A stretch of DNA of 64,000 nucleotides from NCBI RefSeq assembly GCF_022539505.1, contig NC_061510.1:34373047-34437046 (forward strand). Reading direction: 5' to 3'. The DNA is from Lolium rigidum (lineage: Eukaryota > Streptophyta > Magnoliopsida > Poales > Poaceae). The translations under genes were made by a program, and so were the position numbers. This document shows positions 21,954-33,653 of the stretch, one piece after another (position 1 is the first letter of the stretch; every line of letters begins with the position of its first letter). The notes below the pieces were generated by a model. That model had not been told where the DNA came from. It searched no databases and saw nothing but the letters and a program-made list of their open reading frames with translations.

Positions 21954-24900
21954 CCACTAGAAGGATTCCGTGGTCAACTAGTGAAACACATTCCAATAGC
22001 CCGTGCACTATTGAATTATTTCTGAAACAAGTGGAACTTAGATCTTACATTGTTATAAAATAAAATTGAAACACCCTCTATCCTTTTTAAACTAATATGA
22101 AACATGCCCAGCCGAATGAAACACTCCCTGGGTTCCATGATCAAGTTGTGAAACGCGTTCCAATATCCCAAACATAATTGAACCTTTTGTGAAATAGTTG
22201 GAACAAAGTTCATAAATTCAATGAAAATGAAACAAAATGAAATACATCCATCCTTTTCTAACTAATATGAATCATGCACAACCAACAGAAAGAGTAGAAG
22301 GATTGCATGGTGAACTTGTGAGACACATTCCCAGAGGCCATGCATTATTGAATTATTTTTGAAAAATTGGAACCTATATCTTGCATTGATAGGAAAAAAA
22401 AGTGAAACACCCTCCATCCATTTCACACTAATGTGAAACATGCCCATCCAAGTGAAACACTAGAAGGGTTACATGGTCAACTAATGAAACACAATTATAT
22501 AAGGGCCAATGCATTATTTAATTATTTGTGAACCATGCAAAAACGTGAAGTACCATCCATCCTTTTCTAACTAATAAGGTGAACTTTTGAAGAACTTTTA
22601 CATTGGCCATGCATTACTTAATTATTTGTGAAACAATTGAAACCTATATCTTACATTGATACAAAAAAAAGTGAAACACCCTCCATCCATTTCAATATAA
22701 TGGGAAACATGCCCATCCAAGTGAAAAACAAGAAGGATTCCATGGTCAACTAGTGAAACACATTCCTATAGGGCACATGCATAATTATTGAATTATTTGT
22801 GGAACATGCATAAAAGAAGTGAAATAGCCTCCATTCTTTTCTAAGTAATGTGGTGAACTCTTGAAAAACACTTTTCCATTGGCTATGCATTATTTAATTA
22901 TTTGTGATATGATTGGAACCTATATCTTACATTGATACAACAAAAGTGAAACACCCTCCATCCATTTCAACCTAATGTGAAACATGCCCATCCAAGTAAA
23001 ACACTAGAAGGATTCCATGGTCAATTAGTGAAACACATTCCGTTATTGAATTCTTTTTGAAACATTTATCTTAATTATGGAAGTGAAACAAATATATTAT
23101 TATATGCAAACCAATAGCGATAAATCATGGAAAACACATTCATATAGGCTAAAATAATTGGAATATTTGTCAATTTTTTAAATTTAGATCTTACATTTGA
23201 TGCAAAAAAGTGAAACACCCCCATCCATTTCAAACTAATGTGAAACATGCCCATACAAGTGAAATAGTAGAAGTATTCCATGGTCAACAAGTAAACACAT
23301 TCCTAGAGTGCCCAATGCAAATTTAACCGGGCTCTTACATTTTATATAAAAAGTGAAATACCCTCCAACCTTTTCTAACTAATATGGTGAGCTTGTAAAA
23401 CACTTTTTGGTTGGTGAAGCATTATTGAATTATTTGTGAAACAATTGGAACCTATATTTTCATTGATACAAAAAAAAAGTGAAATGCCCTCCATCCATTC
23501 CAAACTAATGTGAAACATGCCCATGCAGGTGAAACACTAGAAGGATTCCATTGTCAACAAGTGAAACGCATTCCTATAGGGCCCATGCATTATTATATTA
23601 TTCATGAAACATGCAAAGAAAAAAGTGAAATACCCTCCATCCTTTTCTAACTAATATGGTGAACTTGTGAAACACTTTTACATTGGCCATGCATTATTGA
23701 ATTATTTCTGAAATAAATGAAACCTTACATTGATAGAAAAAAGTGAAACACCCTCCATCCATCTCAAATTAATGTGAAACATGCCCATCCAAGTGAAAGG
23801 ACACTAGAAGGATTCCATGACCAACTACTAAAACACATTTTGAGAGCGCCAATTCGTGATTGAATTATTTGTGAAACACTTATCTTAATTGTAGAAGTGA
23901 AATAAGTAGATTATTATATGTGAAATAGTTGCGATAAATCATGGAAAAATCTTGTGCTTTATATATTTCTCATTGTGTGAAACATGTGCAAACAAATCCT
24001 TCATTATTTAAAACCATGTGAAGTAACTGAAACTTCGATGTTACATTGATATAAACAAGAAGTGAAACAACCTCCATCCTTTTAAACTTATATGAAACAT
24101 CCCCAACAATGTGAAACCGAGAAGGTTTTTACCAAACCACGTTGACAATACATTGATTCCAAAAAGGTGAAACCACCTCCATTATTTAAATAACAGTGGA
24201 ACATCCTCCATCCATATTTGGACTAATATGAAATATGACCAACCAAGTGAAACAATCACATGATGAATGTTCAATATGTTCATTTGAAACATTAATGAAA
24301 TATAAATACAAGAACAATTAACTTGCATGTAACTGTAGCGATTATGTTACGTGAAACTCTAGTGATAAATCATGTAAACATTTATGATACTATAGAAGGT
24401 TATTTCAAAAACTAAGTGAAACCATGGTTAACTTGTGAAATACTATCCCACTTTGTTGATTTTTTTTTGTGAAACATGGAAACTATATTGTTTCAAAATA
24501 AATGAAACCAACTACATCCTTTTGAAACCAATATGAAACATACCCAACAAGTGACGCACTAGAAGGATTAAATGGTCAACTAGTGAAACACATTCCAAGA
24601 TCATGTGCATTGTTGAATTATTTATGAAACAATTGGAACTTAGATCTTACATTGTTATAAATAAAAGCGAAACACCCTCTATCCTTTTGAAAACAATATG
24701 AAACATGCCCAACCAAGTGAAACAATCCGTGGATTCCGTGGTCAAGTTGTGAAACGCATTCCTATATCCCAAAAATAATTGAACTTTTTTTTTGAAATAG
24801 TTGGAACAAAGATCATAAATTCAATGCAAATGAAACAAAATGAAATACCATCCATCCTTTTCTAACTAATATGAATCATGCGCAACCAACATAAAGAGTA

Positions 24901-25627
24901 GAAGAATTGCATGGTGAACTTGAGAAACACATTCCCATAGGCCATACATTATTGAATTATTTTTGAAAAATTGGAACCTATATCTTGCATTGACACACAC
25001 AAAAATGAAACACCATCCATCAATTTCACACTAATGTGAAACATGCCCATCCAAGTGAAGCACAAGAAGGATTCCATAGGGCCAATGCATTTTTGAATTA
25101 TTTTTGAAACATGCAAAAAAAGTGAAGTATCCTCCATCCTTTTCTAACTAATATGGTGAACTCTTGAAACAGTTTTACATAGGCCATGCATTATTTACTT
25201 CTTTGTGAAACAATTGAAACCTATATCTTGCATTGATAGAAAAAGTGAAACACCCTCCATCTATTTCAATCTAATGTGAAACATGCTCATCCAAGTGAAA
25301 CACAAAAAGGATTCCATAGTCAACTAGTGAAACACATTCTTATTGGGCACATGCATATATTATTGAATTATTTGTGAAACATGTATAAAAAGTGAAATAC
25401 CGTGCATTATTTTCTAACTAATATGGTGAACTCTTGAAACACTTTTCCATTGGATATGCATTATTGAATTATCTTTGAAACAATTGGAACCTATATCTTA
25501 CATTGATACAACAAAAGTGAAACACCCTCCAGCTATTTCAACCTAATGTGAAACATGCCCATCCAAGTAAAACACTAGAAGGATTCCACAGTCAATTAGT
25601 GAAACACATTCCGTTATTGAATTACCT
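21954..25627 (+). repeat. GTGAAAC satellite array, central segment with higher-order period
   Basis: Continuation of the array. CCATCCATTT landmarks fall at 22414, 22683, 22958, 23221, 23491 and 23755, a spacing of 263-275 bp. Between them lies the second half-unit type, marked by CTAACTAATATGGTGAACT. GTGAAAC recurs at irregular 19-45 bp intervals inside each unit. The segment ends at the second Mutator-like insertion. No gene is present. Confidence 0.85.
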
Positions 25628-25975
25628 TTAAACATTGCCTAACGTGTCGTTGCCACCCGGTGGCAATGCCACCCCGCTAGCTGCCGTCGGATGTGGATGC
25701 AATGCTTAGATTTGTTGTGACTAATGATGTTATTAACCATCCTAAAATCTGGCGAAAGCTTGGAAAATCAGTGGTCATTTCTGTTTGGTATAAGTTTGTG
25801 TCAGAAAGGTTGACTGGTCATAGATAGGTGCTGCTCATGCATGTGTACGAGCGTAACTCTCTCGACGTTTCTCCTGGTTGAGTAAATAGAGGTGCAGCCC
25901 GCATACCAGCTATGTAGCTACTGTAAGTGTGAACACATTCTGACATCCTCTACAGTCTGTTCTTTTACACAGTTA

Positions 25976-26350
25976 GAGCATTTCCACTAGTCTCCCCGAA
26001 AAGCCCCCCACGACCACTTTTTTTCATCCGGACGACGAAAAACGGCCCAGTCAGGCCCCCGGTTCCTCGTTTTGGTCCGGATTTGAGCCTATTTTCGTCC
26101 GGACTCCCCATGCCATCCTCGGTTTCCCGGGGGTCTCCCGGGGGCTCCGGATGAAGCTAAACCAACCGCCCACGCCCACGTGTCTCCTCTTTCTTCCGGA
26201 TTCCCCGAGCCATCCTCTTTTTAACCGAGAAACGCCGCTTGGGGAGCACACGACTGGGAAACTACTCCTCCCCACGCCAAATCTTCCTCCAATCCGGACG
26301 AAAATTTCGCCGGATTTGGGCGTGGGGAGTGCCAACGAGTGGGGATGCTC
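25976..26350. mobile_element. PIF/Harbinger-like MITE, 375 bp
   Basis: TTA target duplications (25973-25975, 26351-26353). The ends GAGCATTTCCACTAGTCTCC and, inverted, GAGCATCCCCACTCGTTGGC are imperfect inverted repeats of the GAGCATCTCC type. No coding capacity. Nested in the 2.9-kb Mutator-like element. Confidence 0.75.
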
Positions 26351-26766
26351 TTACACCAGATATGCATGCACCATTTCTATCTCCTCTCCATTGTTCTCTC
26401 ACCCACAGGGGACGTGTTTGGCTGGTGAAACTGTAAAGTAACTTAATTACGCTGGTAACAGATGACGTTAAAACAAGTAACTTATTCACAAATTTTTCAG
26501 CCTGCAAGCGCGTATTTGGAGACCGACAGAAGCGTGCGCAGACCCGATACGCTAAAAAAAAACTTCATATTTGAAAAAGGTTGACGCGAAAATAGAAATG
26601 CTCATTGGACAGTTCATATATAATTTGGTTACGATCATACAAAAGCTACTCGAATTTGCCTATGATTCGAGTTACATTACCTTGCCACGGCAACCTAGTA
26701 CTAAAATTCGGCTCTGGGATGCTCACCGGAGCCATGTGCCGTGGCGGCGACGCATCGGCGGCTCCC

Positions 26767-27054
26767 TCACTCGCTGTCGCTGCCGAGGTCGACATAGATC
26801 TTCCCCTGCTCTTCCGTGACCAGCCGCAACTCTTCTACCTAGTCCGCTTCGCGGTGGGTCATCTGCGAGATGAGCCCAATGACGGTGTCGAGGTGGTTGT
26901 CGTTGACGAAGTCGTCAGGCTTGAAGTCGGCGTCCTGGCCGAGCTTCGGGAGGATCAGCTCGAGCTCCGCGTCGTCGACGAAGTCGCCGAGCGCGTCGTC
27001 GAGCTCCATCTTGCGCAGCAGGCCAGCGCGACGTGCCTGCAAGAGCCGCGCCAA
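26767..27054 (-). pseudogene. Captured host gene fragment with in-frame stop
   Basis: On the minus strand a frame reads MELDDALGDFVDDAELE, then LPKLGQDADFKPDDF and DNHLDTVIGLISQM, then THREAD, a TAG, and continues VEELRLVTEEQGKIYV and DLGSDSE before TGA. The acidic, low-repeat composition and the continued good frame beyond the TAG suggest a real C-terminal exon in which one codon (perhaps Trp) became a stop. A possible splice acceptor TTGCAG precedes ARRAGLLRK. I do not recognise the protein family. Its position inside a MULE with 9-bp target duplications points to transposon capture rather than a resident gene. Confidence 0.5.
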
Positions 27055-27636
27055 TAGAGTGGCCCGCTCGACCCATCGCGGGGCCTAGATCTCGAGTGCC
27101 GCCGGCGACAACCTGCAACCAAGCCACGACCCCGCCAGCAGCTGCATCGAACTAGCCGCAACGCGACCTGTCTTTCTTCGCCCTGCACCAATCACCCCCA
27201 TTGCCTTGTCGCTACGCCGCCGTCTAAATATATGGTATTGATTGTCAAAAGAATTGTCCGAAGTCATGCCCTGATTAGGAGCTAATTAACATTCTTGATT
27301 AAGTTAATTACTAGCACACAGTACATCTTTTTCATCCGTCGAATAGAAATCTGAAATTTGCTCATGGGGCTCGTCTAAAGAGCACCAGGAAGGGCAAATA
27401 AAAAACGTATCTGCTAGTCTCATGCGTGTCTGAAGAGAAGGAAAAAAGAAGGGCCTCGAGGACCGGAGGAGCTTGTGTTCGTGGAGGTTTCAGAGCAAGC
27501 TTATCGTGACAGACTCAAGCAATAACAGCCTCCATCGAGTGCACTGATAAAGACGCGATGCACGCATGTACTCGTCGGAACCATCGGTATCGAGTTAAAT
27601 CAGCTCCTTATAGGTGGCTCACAAGTATGTGAGTCG

Positions 27637-28243
27637 TTTTTTTCCGATAAAGGAGCATAGCCCCAGCCTCTGCATCAATAGATGTACATGGCTTTTTTTA
27701 TTAAATTAGTTTAGAGTCACCACAGGTCCATCATCACTTATTACAATCATGGAAAAGCTAAGGTCGATTCATGAATCAACCAAAAGAATATACAGCTAAC
27801 AGAAAAGCTATGCATTTGCTATTCTATTAAGATGCCGCCATCCAATAGCCTGGAAAAAGAAGTCCTGAGCAACCACTAGCATCCGGTTGCATCCAATAAC
27901 CATATCCTCCCGCTGCTCCACCGGGAGAAGGAAAACCCATTGCTGGATTGAAAGCGCAGCTCGCCGGATAACCTGCAAAAAATTAGTTCCAGTCTGTTTG
28001 TTAAAGATAATATCATTTCTGGTCCTCCAAATGGCCCAACAAATGGCGGAAACACCAACTCTAATTTTCTGCTTGTCATCTAATCTCACACCATTCAACC
28101 ATCTACCAAACATATTAGTAATATTAGCTGGTGGTGGAATATTGTAGGTGAAGTACATCATACGCCAAATTATCTTCGCAAAAGGACAATGGATAAACAA
28201 ATGATTAACGGTTTCCGTGGAATCACAAAAACAACATTTTTAT
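27637..28243 (-). mobile_element. 5'-truncated LINE inside the Mutator-like element
   Basis: Target duplication AAGTATGTGAGTCG (14 bp) lies at 27623-27636 and 28244-28257, with a short A tail at the left (minus-strand 3') end. The minus-strand ORF (28200 down to 27808) keeps the LINE C-terminus: FIHCPFAKIIWRMMYFT (zinc-binding RT region), NITNMFGRWLNGV, IWRTRNDIIFN and WRHLNRIANA. It is open over about 130 codons, so it is younger than the homologous copy at 10954-12440, but lacks endonuclease and RT. Confidence 0.85.
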
Positions 28244-28548
28244 AAGTATGTGAGTCGTGTGGATGGTCTTCGTTGGTGTGTTTCTTGGCAGAGCAATGAT
28301 TCGCCTAAAGCAACTGAAGCAACTGATGGTAGGAACATGCCAGCATTTATTGTACACCTGCTACGCATTGTTTTTTTTTCCGCGGATATGTAGGAGAGTA
28401 ACGACTGACAATAGAGTAGGTTGCCAGAGAATTAACAGAAGCTGACCTAATTAACAAACGAGAGTGCAAATCTCAAGAAATCATCTAACGGCATATGAGG
28501 GGGGAGGGATTGCCACCGGGTGGCAACAAATCCACTCTCTTAAACATT

Positions 28549-30600
28549 TAGCTTAATTATGGAACTGAAACAACCAGAAGTAATTAAAACTTCTATTTTA
28601 CATTGATATAAATAAAAACTGAAACCACTCCATCCTTTTAAAACTTATATGAAACATCCCCAACCAAGTGAAACTGCAGAAGGGTTTTACCGAACATTGT
28701 TGATATTACATTGATTCTAAAAAAGTGAAACCACCGCCATTATTTTCATACTAATACAAAACGAGACAAAACTAAGTGAAACATTCCCATGATTTCTTGG
28801 TGAACTTGTGAAACTAATATGGTGAACTTGTGAAACACATTTTCACAGGACATGCATTATTGAAGTATTTTCTAAAACAATTGGAACCTATATCTTACAT
28901 TGGTACAAATAGTGTAACACCCTCAGTCTATTTGAAACTAATCATTAACATGCCCACTCAAGTGAAACACTAGAATGATTCCATGATCAACTTATGAAGC
29001 ACATTCCTATAGGCTAAAACAATTGAGTTATTTGTGAAACTATTGGAACCTAGATCTTGCTATGATATAAAAAGTGAAACACTCGCCACCCATTTCAAAC
29101 TAGTGTGAAACATGCCCATTGTCCAAGTGAAACACTAAAAGGATTTCATGGTCAACTTGTGAAACACATTCTATAGCCCATACATTATTGACTTATTTGT
29201 GAAACCTTTATAGTATCTCACAAAACTCGGTAAAATATAGTGAACCATGCAACATATATGAAACCTCAGTGAAACATGTTGGACACTTGATGAAACATTC
29301 ATGAAATTCATTCAAAAAATCAATGAATTTCATACATGTTAAAAAAGGTTTCCTAAAATATCTGTAACTATCAAGTGAAATCTAAATTGTCTAAAACACT
29401 AGGGAGACCAATTATAACCTTTGGAGAACATCAATGGAACTCATATAATATCAATGAACCTTAATGAAACATACCGGAAACTTAAGTGGAATATCAGTAA
29501 AACCCAAAAAAAACAATAAAACCTACATATGCGACTCCTCATTAGAAACATCAATCATGCTACTATCACAATTATAAATTGTTGAAAAATGATTTTAGTT
29601 TATACAAGAAGAATGTATTCCAAAGTGCTAGTTTGCCAGGTTGATCTAAAAACCTAGAAAAATGAACAATACACTTTAGTGGGACGTAGACAAACTCATA
29701 TGACTTTTCTTGAACCTTGGTGAAACTATAGTGAAACTATAGCAAAATATTAGTGATTGTATGAGATCTCGGGTTTTCAAGAAGCTGATTCTTCTGTTGG
29801 CGGTGAAGAAGTTCAAAATATTCGGTTGCACAACGAGGTGTTGTCCCAAAGTTGTGTTGGGTTATGTTAGTGTAGAGGGCTTTTACATCTTTGAGATGTA
29901 CAAAAGAAATTTATACTACGGTTCTAGTATTGTCTGAAAATTTCAAGTTGAATTGGTTTAGAACTACCAAGCTAGGACCTAGTTCGGCCACCTACCCATG
30001 AGCTATTTTTTAGTCGTGGTGAACTTTTCAGTGCCTATGTAAAACCCTAGTAATACAAGCTAGAAACTTTAAGTAAACATGATGAACACATATGCATCCC
30101 ATGTAACTCTAGTGAGAACATGAAAAGCATGTAAAACCTTGGCGAAACATATGTAAATATGCTCGATTATCCATGAGAATTTTTTTGTCGTATGATCATA
30201 TAATGGTTCCATAAATCTCATATGCACTTCACTTTTTAGGCATGTTTCAAATGACAAAAAAATTTTAGAGTTCCACATATGTTTCAAACGAAAAAGTTTG
30301 GGAACATAAGTGTTGTTTGCAACCGATGAGAAAATGTTGTGAAAATTCTAAGGAATATACCTATGAAACAAAAGTGATTTTTAAAAACATTGAAACATGT
30401 GTTATATTATATGTGAAACCGAAACAACAAAAAACCAAGAATTTTTTTAAAAAAAAATTGAATCCAGGGAACAACTAGTTTGAACCTAGAGTGAAACATT
30501 AGTAAAATATGACACCATTTAACACATAGTAAAACTTAGTGAAACCCCGTCAAAATCAAAATAAAAAACAATCTTGAAGCATTTCTAAGACATTTATGAT
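28549..30600 (+). repeat. GTGAAAC satellite array, right segment (diverging)
   Basis: The array resumes at the Mutator-like insertion site with regular units to about 29200 (CATCCTTTTAAAACTTATATG and related landmarks). It then decays into irregular GTGAAAC and GAAACAT repeats to about 30600. Orientation is the same as in the other main segments. Confidence 0.75.
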
Positions 30601-31381
30601 CCTCTCGTTTTAAAACCATTTATTACAAGACATTCACAATTGTTACAATGGGGGTTCTTTGTCGCATGAAATTCAAAGAGACGTGTGAAATAAAAACAAC
30701 ACTTAAATGACCAAGTGAACTTCTGTATTCAAGCAAGTTTTTTCATTAGAACTTGCAATCTGAACTGGTACAAAGCTAGCAAAAGATCTAGTAAACAGAC
30801 TAGTAACAACTATAGTGGATAAAACCAAGAAATTTGAGAGAAAGGTCTCAAAGAGCCATGATTTAACACTGGGGTATGCTGGGTTGCACCAGTTTACAAA
30901 ACACGAAAGATGAGGCAAAGTAAAACTAAAAAAACAGGGGATCAACAAATTGTGCATTAGTAGGACACCATCGATTTTGACTGGGGCTGGATGGAGCGCA
31001 TGAGCTGGTGCGTGGAGCGTGGAGGCACATGCAGCGGCGGCTCCGGCGGGTCAGGCGCTTGAAGGCGCTGTGTAGCGGGAAGGCGGGGTCGGCCGGCCGG
31101 CGCAAGACAGGGGGAGGGGAGTGCCGCCGCCGTCAGATCACGAGGCAGGGGAGTGCCGCTCCTCTCACGACGGGAGGAACCGGAGTAGCGACGTGCTCCT
31201 GGCAGGCGTAAGCAGCAGGAGAAAAGGGAAGGCCTCCCGGAGCTGGAAGCGAGATCGGCAGCGGCGTTCAAGTGGGGGGATGGAGATTGGACTTTCCAGC
31301 GCATATATTGTGAGTGGTGGGCACCGTTTTTTTTATTTTTTTGACAAGAGATCTGGCACAGATTTGACATAACGAAGCATA
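30601..31381. other. Spacer with GC-rich block, no gene assigned
   Basis: AT-rich to 30960, then a GC-rich block (30970-31270) resembling a 5' gene leader on the minus strand. An apparent long minus-strand frame crosses the Harbinger boundary and is not credible as one gene. Confidence 0.35.
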
Positions 31382-31384
31382 TAA

Positions 31385-33650
31385 GAGCATCTCCAGCAGG
31401 CGCGCTATATCGCGGCGCGCTAAAAGTAAGAATCTGCGCGCGGTAAATCGTTGCCGCGCGCCGGAGCGATTTCTTCCCCGCCGGGTGCGCCATTTTGCAG
31501 CGCGCGTTGGCGCGGTAAAATAGCACCTCCGCCGGACGCGCCATTTTGCAGCGTGCGGATGCGGCGCAAACAACAAACACAAACAAGTATGCATCCAACA
31601 AGATCAAACAATATATAAAAATTCATAATTAAATTGTACCATCCAAATACAATACATTGTTCACAACAATACTTCACACCAAATACAACACGTCCAACAT
31701 ACAACAATACAACATGGTTTTCATACAATACAACAAATAGTTTTCAAACAAATACAACAAATATGCAACTATTGTTGTCCATTCCAATTCCACCATTCTT
31801 CCATGAGATCTTTTTGAAGCTCATCATGTGTATCGTTGCACCGAATGGCATGGTATGAGGCAATGAATCGGGCAATCCTATGTGCGGACCTCCTCACTTG
31901 CACGGGAACCCCCATCAAGTCGTAGTGGGTATGATCCACATATTTTCCGCGATCATCCTCTATAATCATGTTGTGCATGATTACACGCGGTCATGATATA
32001 CCAAAGGCACTCTTGATCCCAAAATCTAGCCGGTCCTCTAACAATGGCAAATTGGGCTTGCAAAGTCCCAAATGCTCTCTCTACATCTTTCCTAGCCGCC
32101 GCTTGTGCACTGTGGAATTGAGTTTGCTTCTTACCTCTTGGTTGAATAATTGGCTTCACAAATGTTTGCCACCTTGGATATATGCCGTCGGCGAGGAAGT
32201 AGCCATAGTTGTACTTGTGGCCATTTGCTTCAAACTCCACCAATGGACCTTCCCGCATTGCAAGTCTTGTCATTAGTGGTGACCGTTGAAGAACATTGAT
32301 GTCATTGCAAGATCCGGGTATGCCAAAGAAAGCATGCCATATCCAAGTCTCTTGGTCGGCCACCGCTTCAAGTACTATGGTGGCATCCTTCTTGTAGCCT
32401 TTGAATTGTCCATGCCATGCCGCTGGACAATTCTTCCAACTCCAATGCATACAACCAATGGAATCAAGCATACCGGGAAACCGCCGGTTGGCGTTGATCT
32501 CTAAAAGCCTTGCCGTGTCTTGAGCATTGGAGGATCTCAAGTATGTGGGGCCAAAGACATTGACAATTGCAACGACAAAGCGCTTCACACACAAGATAGA
32601 AGTGCTCTCTCCCATGGCCAAATGATCATCAATAAGATCCGCCGGTATACCATATGCCAACATACGCAAGGCGGCAGTCACCTTTTGATATGTGCTATGA
32701 CCAAGTTCTCCGGCGGCATTCCTCCTTTGCTCAAAGAAGCGATCATATTTGGTGACCTCCGTTGCAATATGCTTGAACAAGTTGAGACTCATCCGGAAAC
32801 GCCGCCGAAAATAGCTTTCGGGAAAATCGGATTCTCATTGAAATACGACCACATCAACTTCTCATGCCCTTCAATCCTTTCTCTCCACAACTTCTGTCTA
32901 CCGAACACCGATCCACCAAATTTTGGCCTCTTAACGGCGCGGTATGCTAATAGTATCGATATGTTCTCCTCTTCTTCTTGGTCGAACTCGTCATCCGATG
33001 AATCATATGATGAACTCTACAAACATATGTATGAAATTACTTCACTATGAACTATTGTAGCTAATTGGCGAGTAATAGAGGCCGGCCGGCGGAGGGTCAT
33101 ACCTTGCGAGCAAATGGGCGAGCACCATGGGCGCGCCATGTTGCTAGCAAGCTCGAGGACGACGAGGACGACATGTCGACGCCTGCGCGGAGGAGAACGC
33201 GACGGCGGCGCAAAGGGGGCCACGGAGAAGGAGCGCCGACTGCAACTCGTCGCTGACGGCGGCGCGAGCGACACAGTGTGGCGGAGCGGCCACCGCTGCC
33301 AGGAGGAGGTGCGGGCGACGCGGATCTACGACGCGGCGACGCGCGGAAGCGGGGCCGGCGGCGGAGTCGACCGGCGGCGGCTGGATTTCGCGCCGGCGGT
33401 AGGTGGGGAAATGAGGGCGCGGGCGCGGGGAGAGGAAATTTCCAGCCGTTGGCTTTTTCGCGCTTGGACGAGCGTTGCCGCGCGCTGTAGCCGACGCGCC
33501 AGATATGCCGCTCCGTTTTGTGCAAAACACCGCACGCCCTAAAAAATTTTCAACGCCGCGCCTGCTGGAGCGCGGCATTCTCTCCCGCGCGCGCTATATC
33601 GGACGTTTTTATGCCGCGCGGCCTATATAGCGCGTCTGTTGGAGATGCTC
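31385..33650 (-). mobile_element. PIF/Harbinger element with degenerate transposase
   Basis: TAA target duplication (31382-31384, 33651-33653). The ends GAGCATCTCCAGCAGGCGCG and, inverted, GAGCATCTCCAACAGACGCG match Harbinger TIRs. The 2.27 kb holds one transposase gene (minus) and a GC-rich leader at 33060-33600. The second, Myb/SANT-like ORF usual in autonomous Harbinger elements was not found. Confidence 0.88.
31769..33020 (-). pseudogene. Harbinger (DDE_Tnp_4) transposase, inactivated
   Basis: Three consecutive frames together cover a PIF/Harbinger transposase. The N-terminal part (33020 to about 32820) encodes SSYDSSDDEFDQEEEENIS, then KRPKFGGSVFGRQKLWRERI. The main part (32792-31953) starts MSLNLFKHIATEV. 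The C-terminal part (31978-31769) encodes MHNMIIEDDRGKYVDH and ends NWNGQQ. Frames break near 32820 (indel) and near 31978, where a GTGT has lost GT. The second acidic residue (SCNDINVL) and the third (RKDVERAFG) are present. The first catalytic Asp, expected in a GSIDCMHW-type motif, is Gly in SIGCMHW (codon GGT at 32454-32456), so the enzyme would be dead even with frames intact. Confidence 0.85.
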
Positions 33651-33653
33651 TAA

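Larger units (their letters stand above)
25637..28539. mobile_element. Mutator-like element with captured gene fragment, 2.9 kb
   Basis: Flanked by the 9-bp duplication TTAAACATT (25628-25636, 28540-28548). Removing it rejoins a satellite unit (compare the intact GAAACATTTATCTTAATTA near 23060). The subterminal regions share GTTGCCACCCGGTGGCAAT in inverted orientation, itself partly palindromic. The outermost 12 bp are poorly conserved between ends. No transposase was seen. It contains a Harbinger-like MITE, a captured gene fragment and a LINE. Confidence 0.75.

Noticed and set aside
21954..25627. CRISPR-like look of a short repeated motif with spacers
   Set aside because: The GTGAAAC heptamer is too short and irregularly spaced, the spacers are themselves repeated, and the genome is a plant's.
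30957..31607. 216-codon minus-strand frame
   Set aside because: It crosses the Harbinger boundary at 31385 with its target duplication, so it joins unrelated sequences.
33097..33578. Overlapping GC-rich frames on both strands
   Set aside because: They lie in the GC-rich leader and terminal region of the Harbinger element, show no known Myb/SANT motif, and all frames are open because of base composition.
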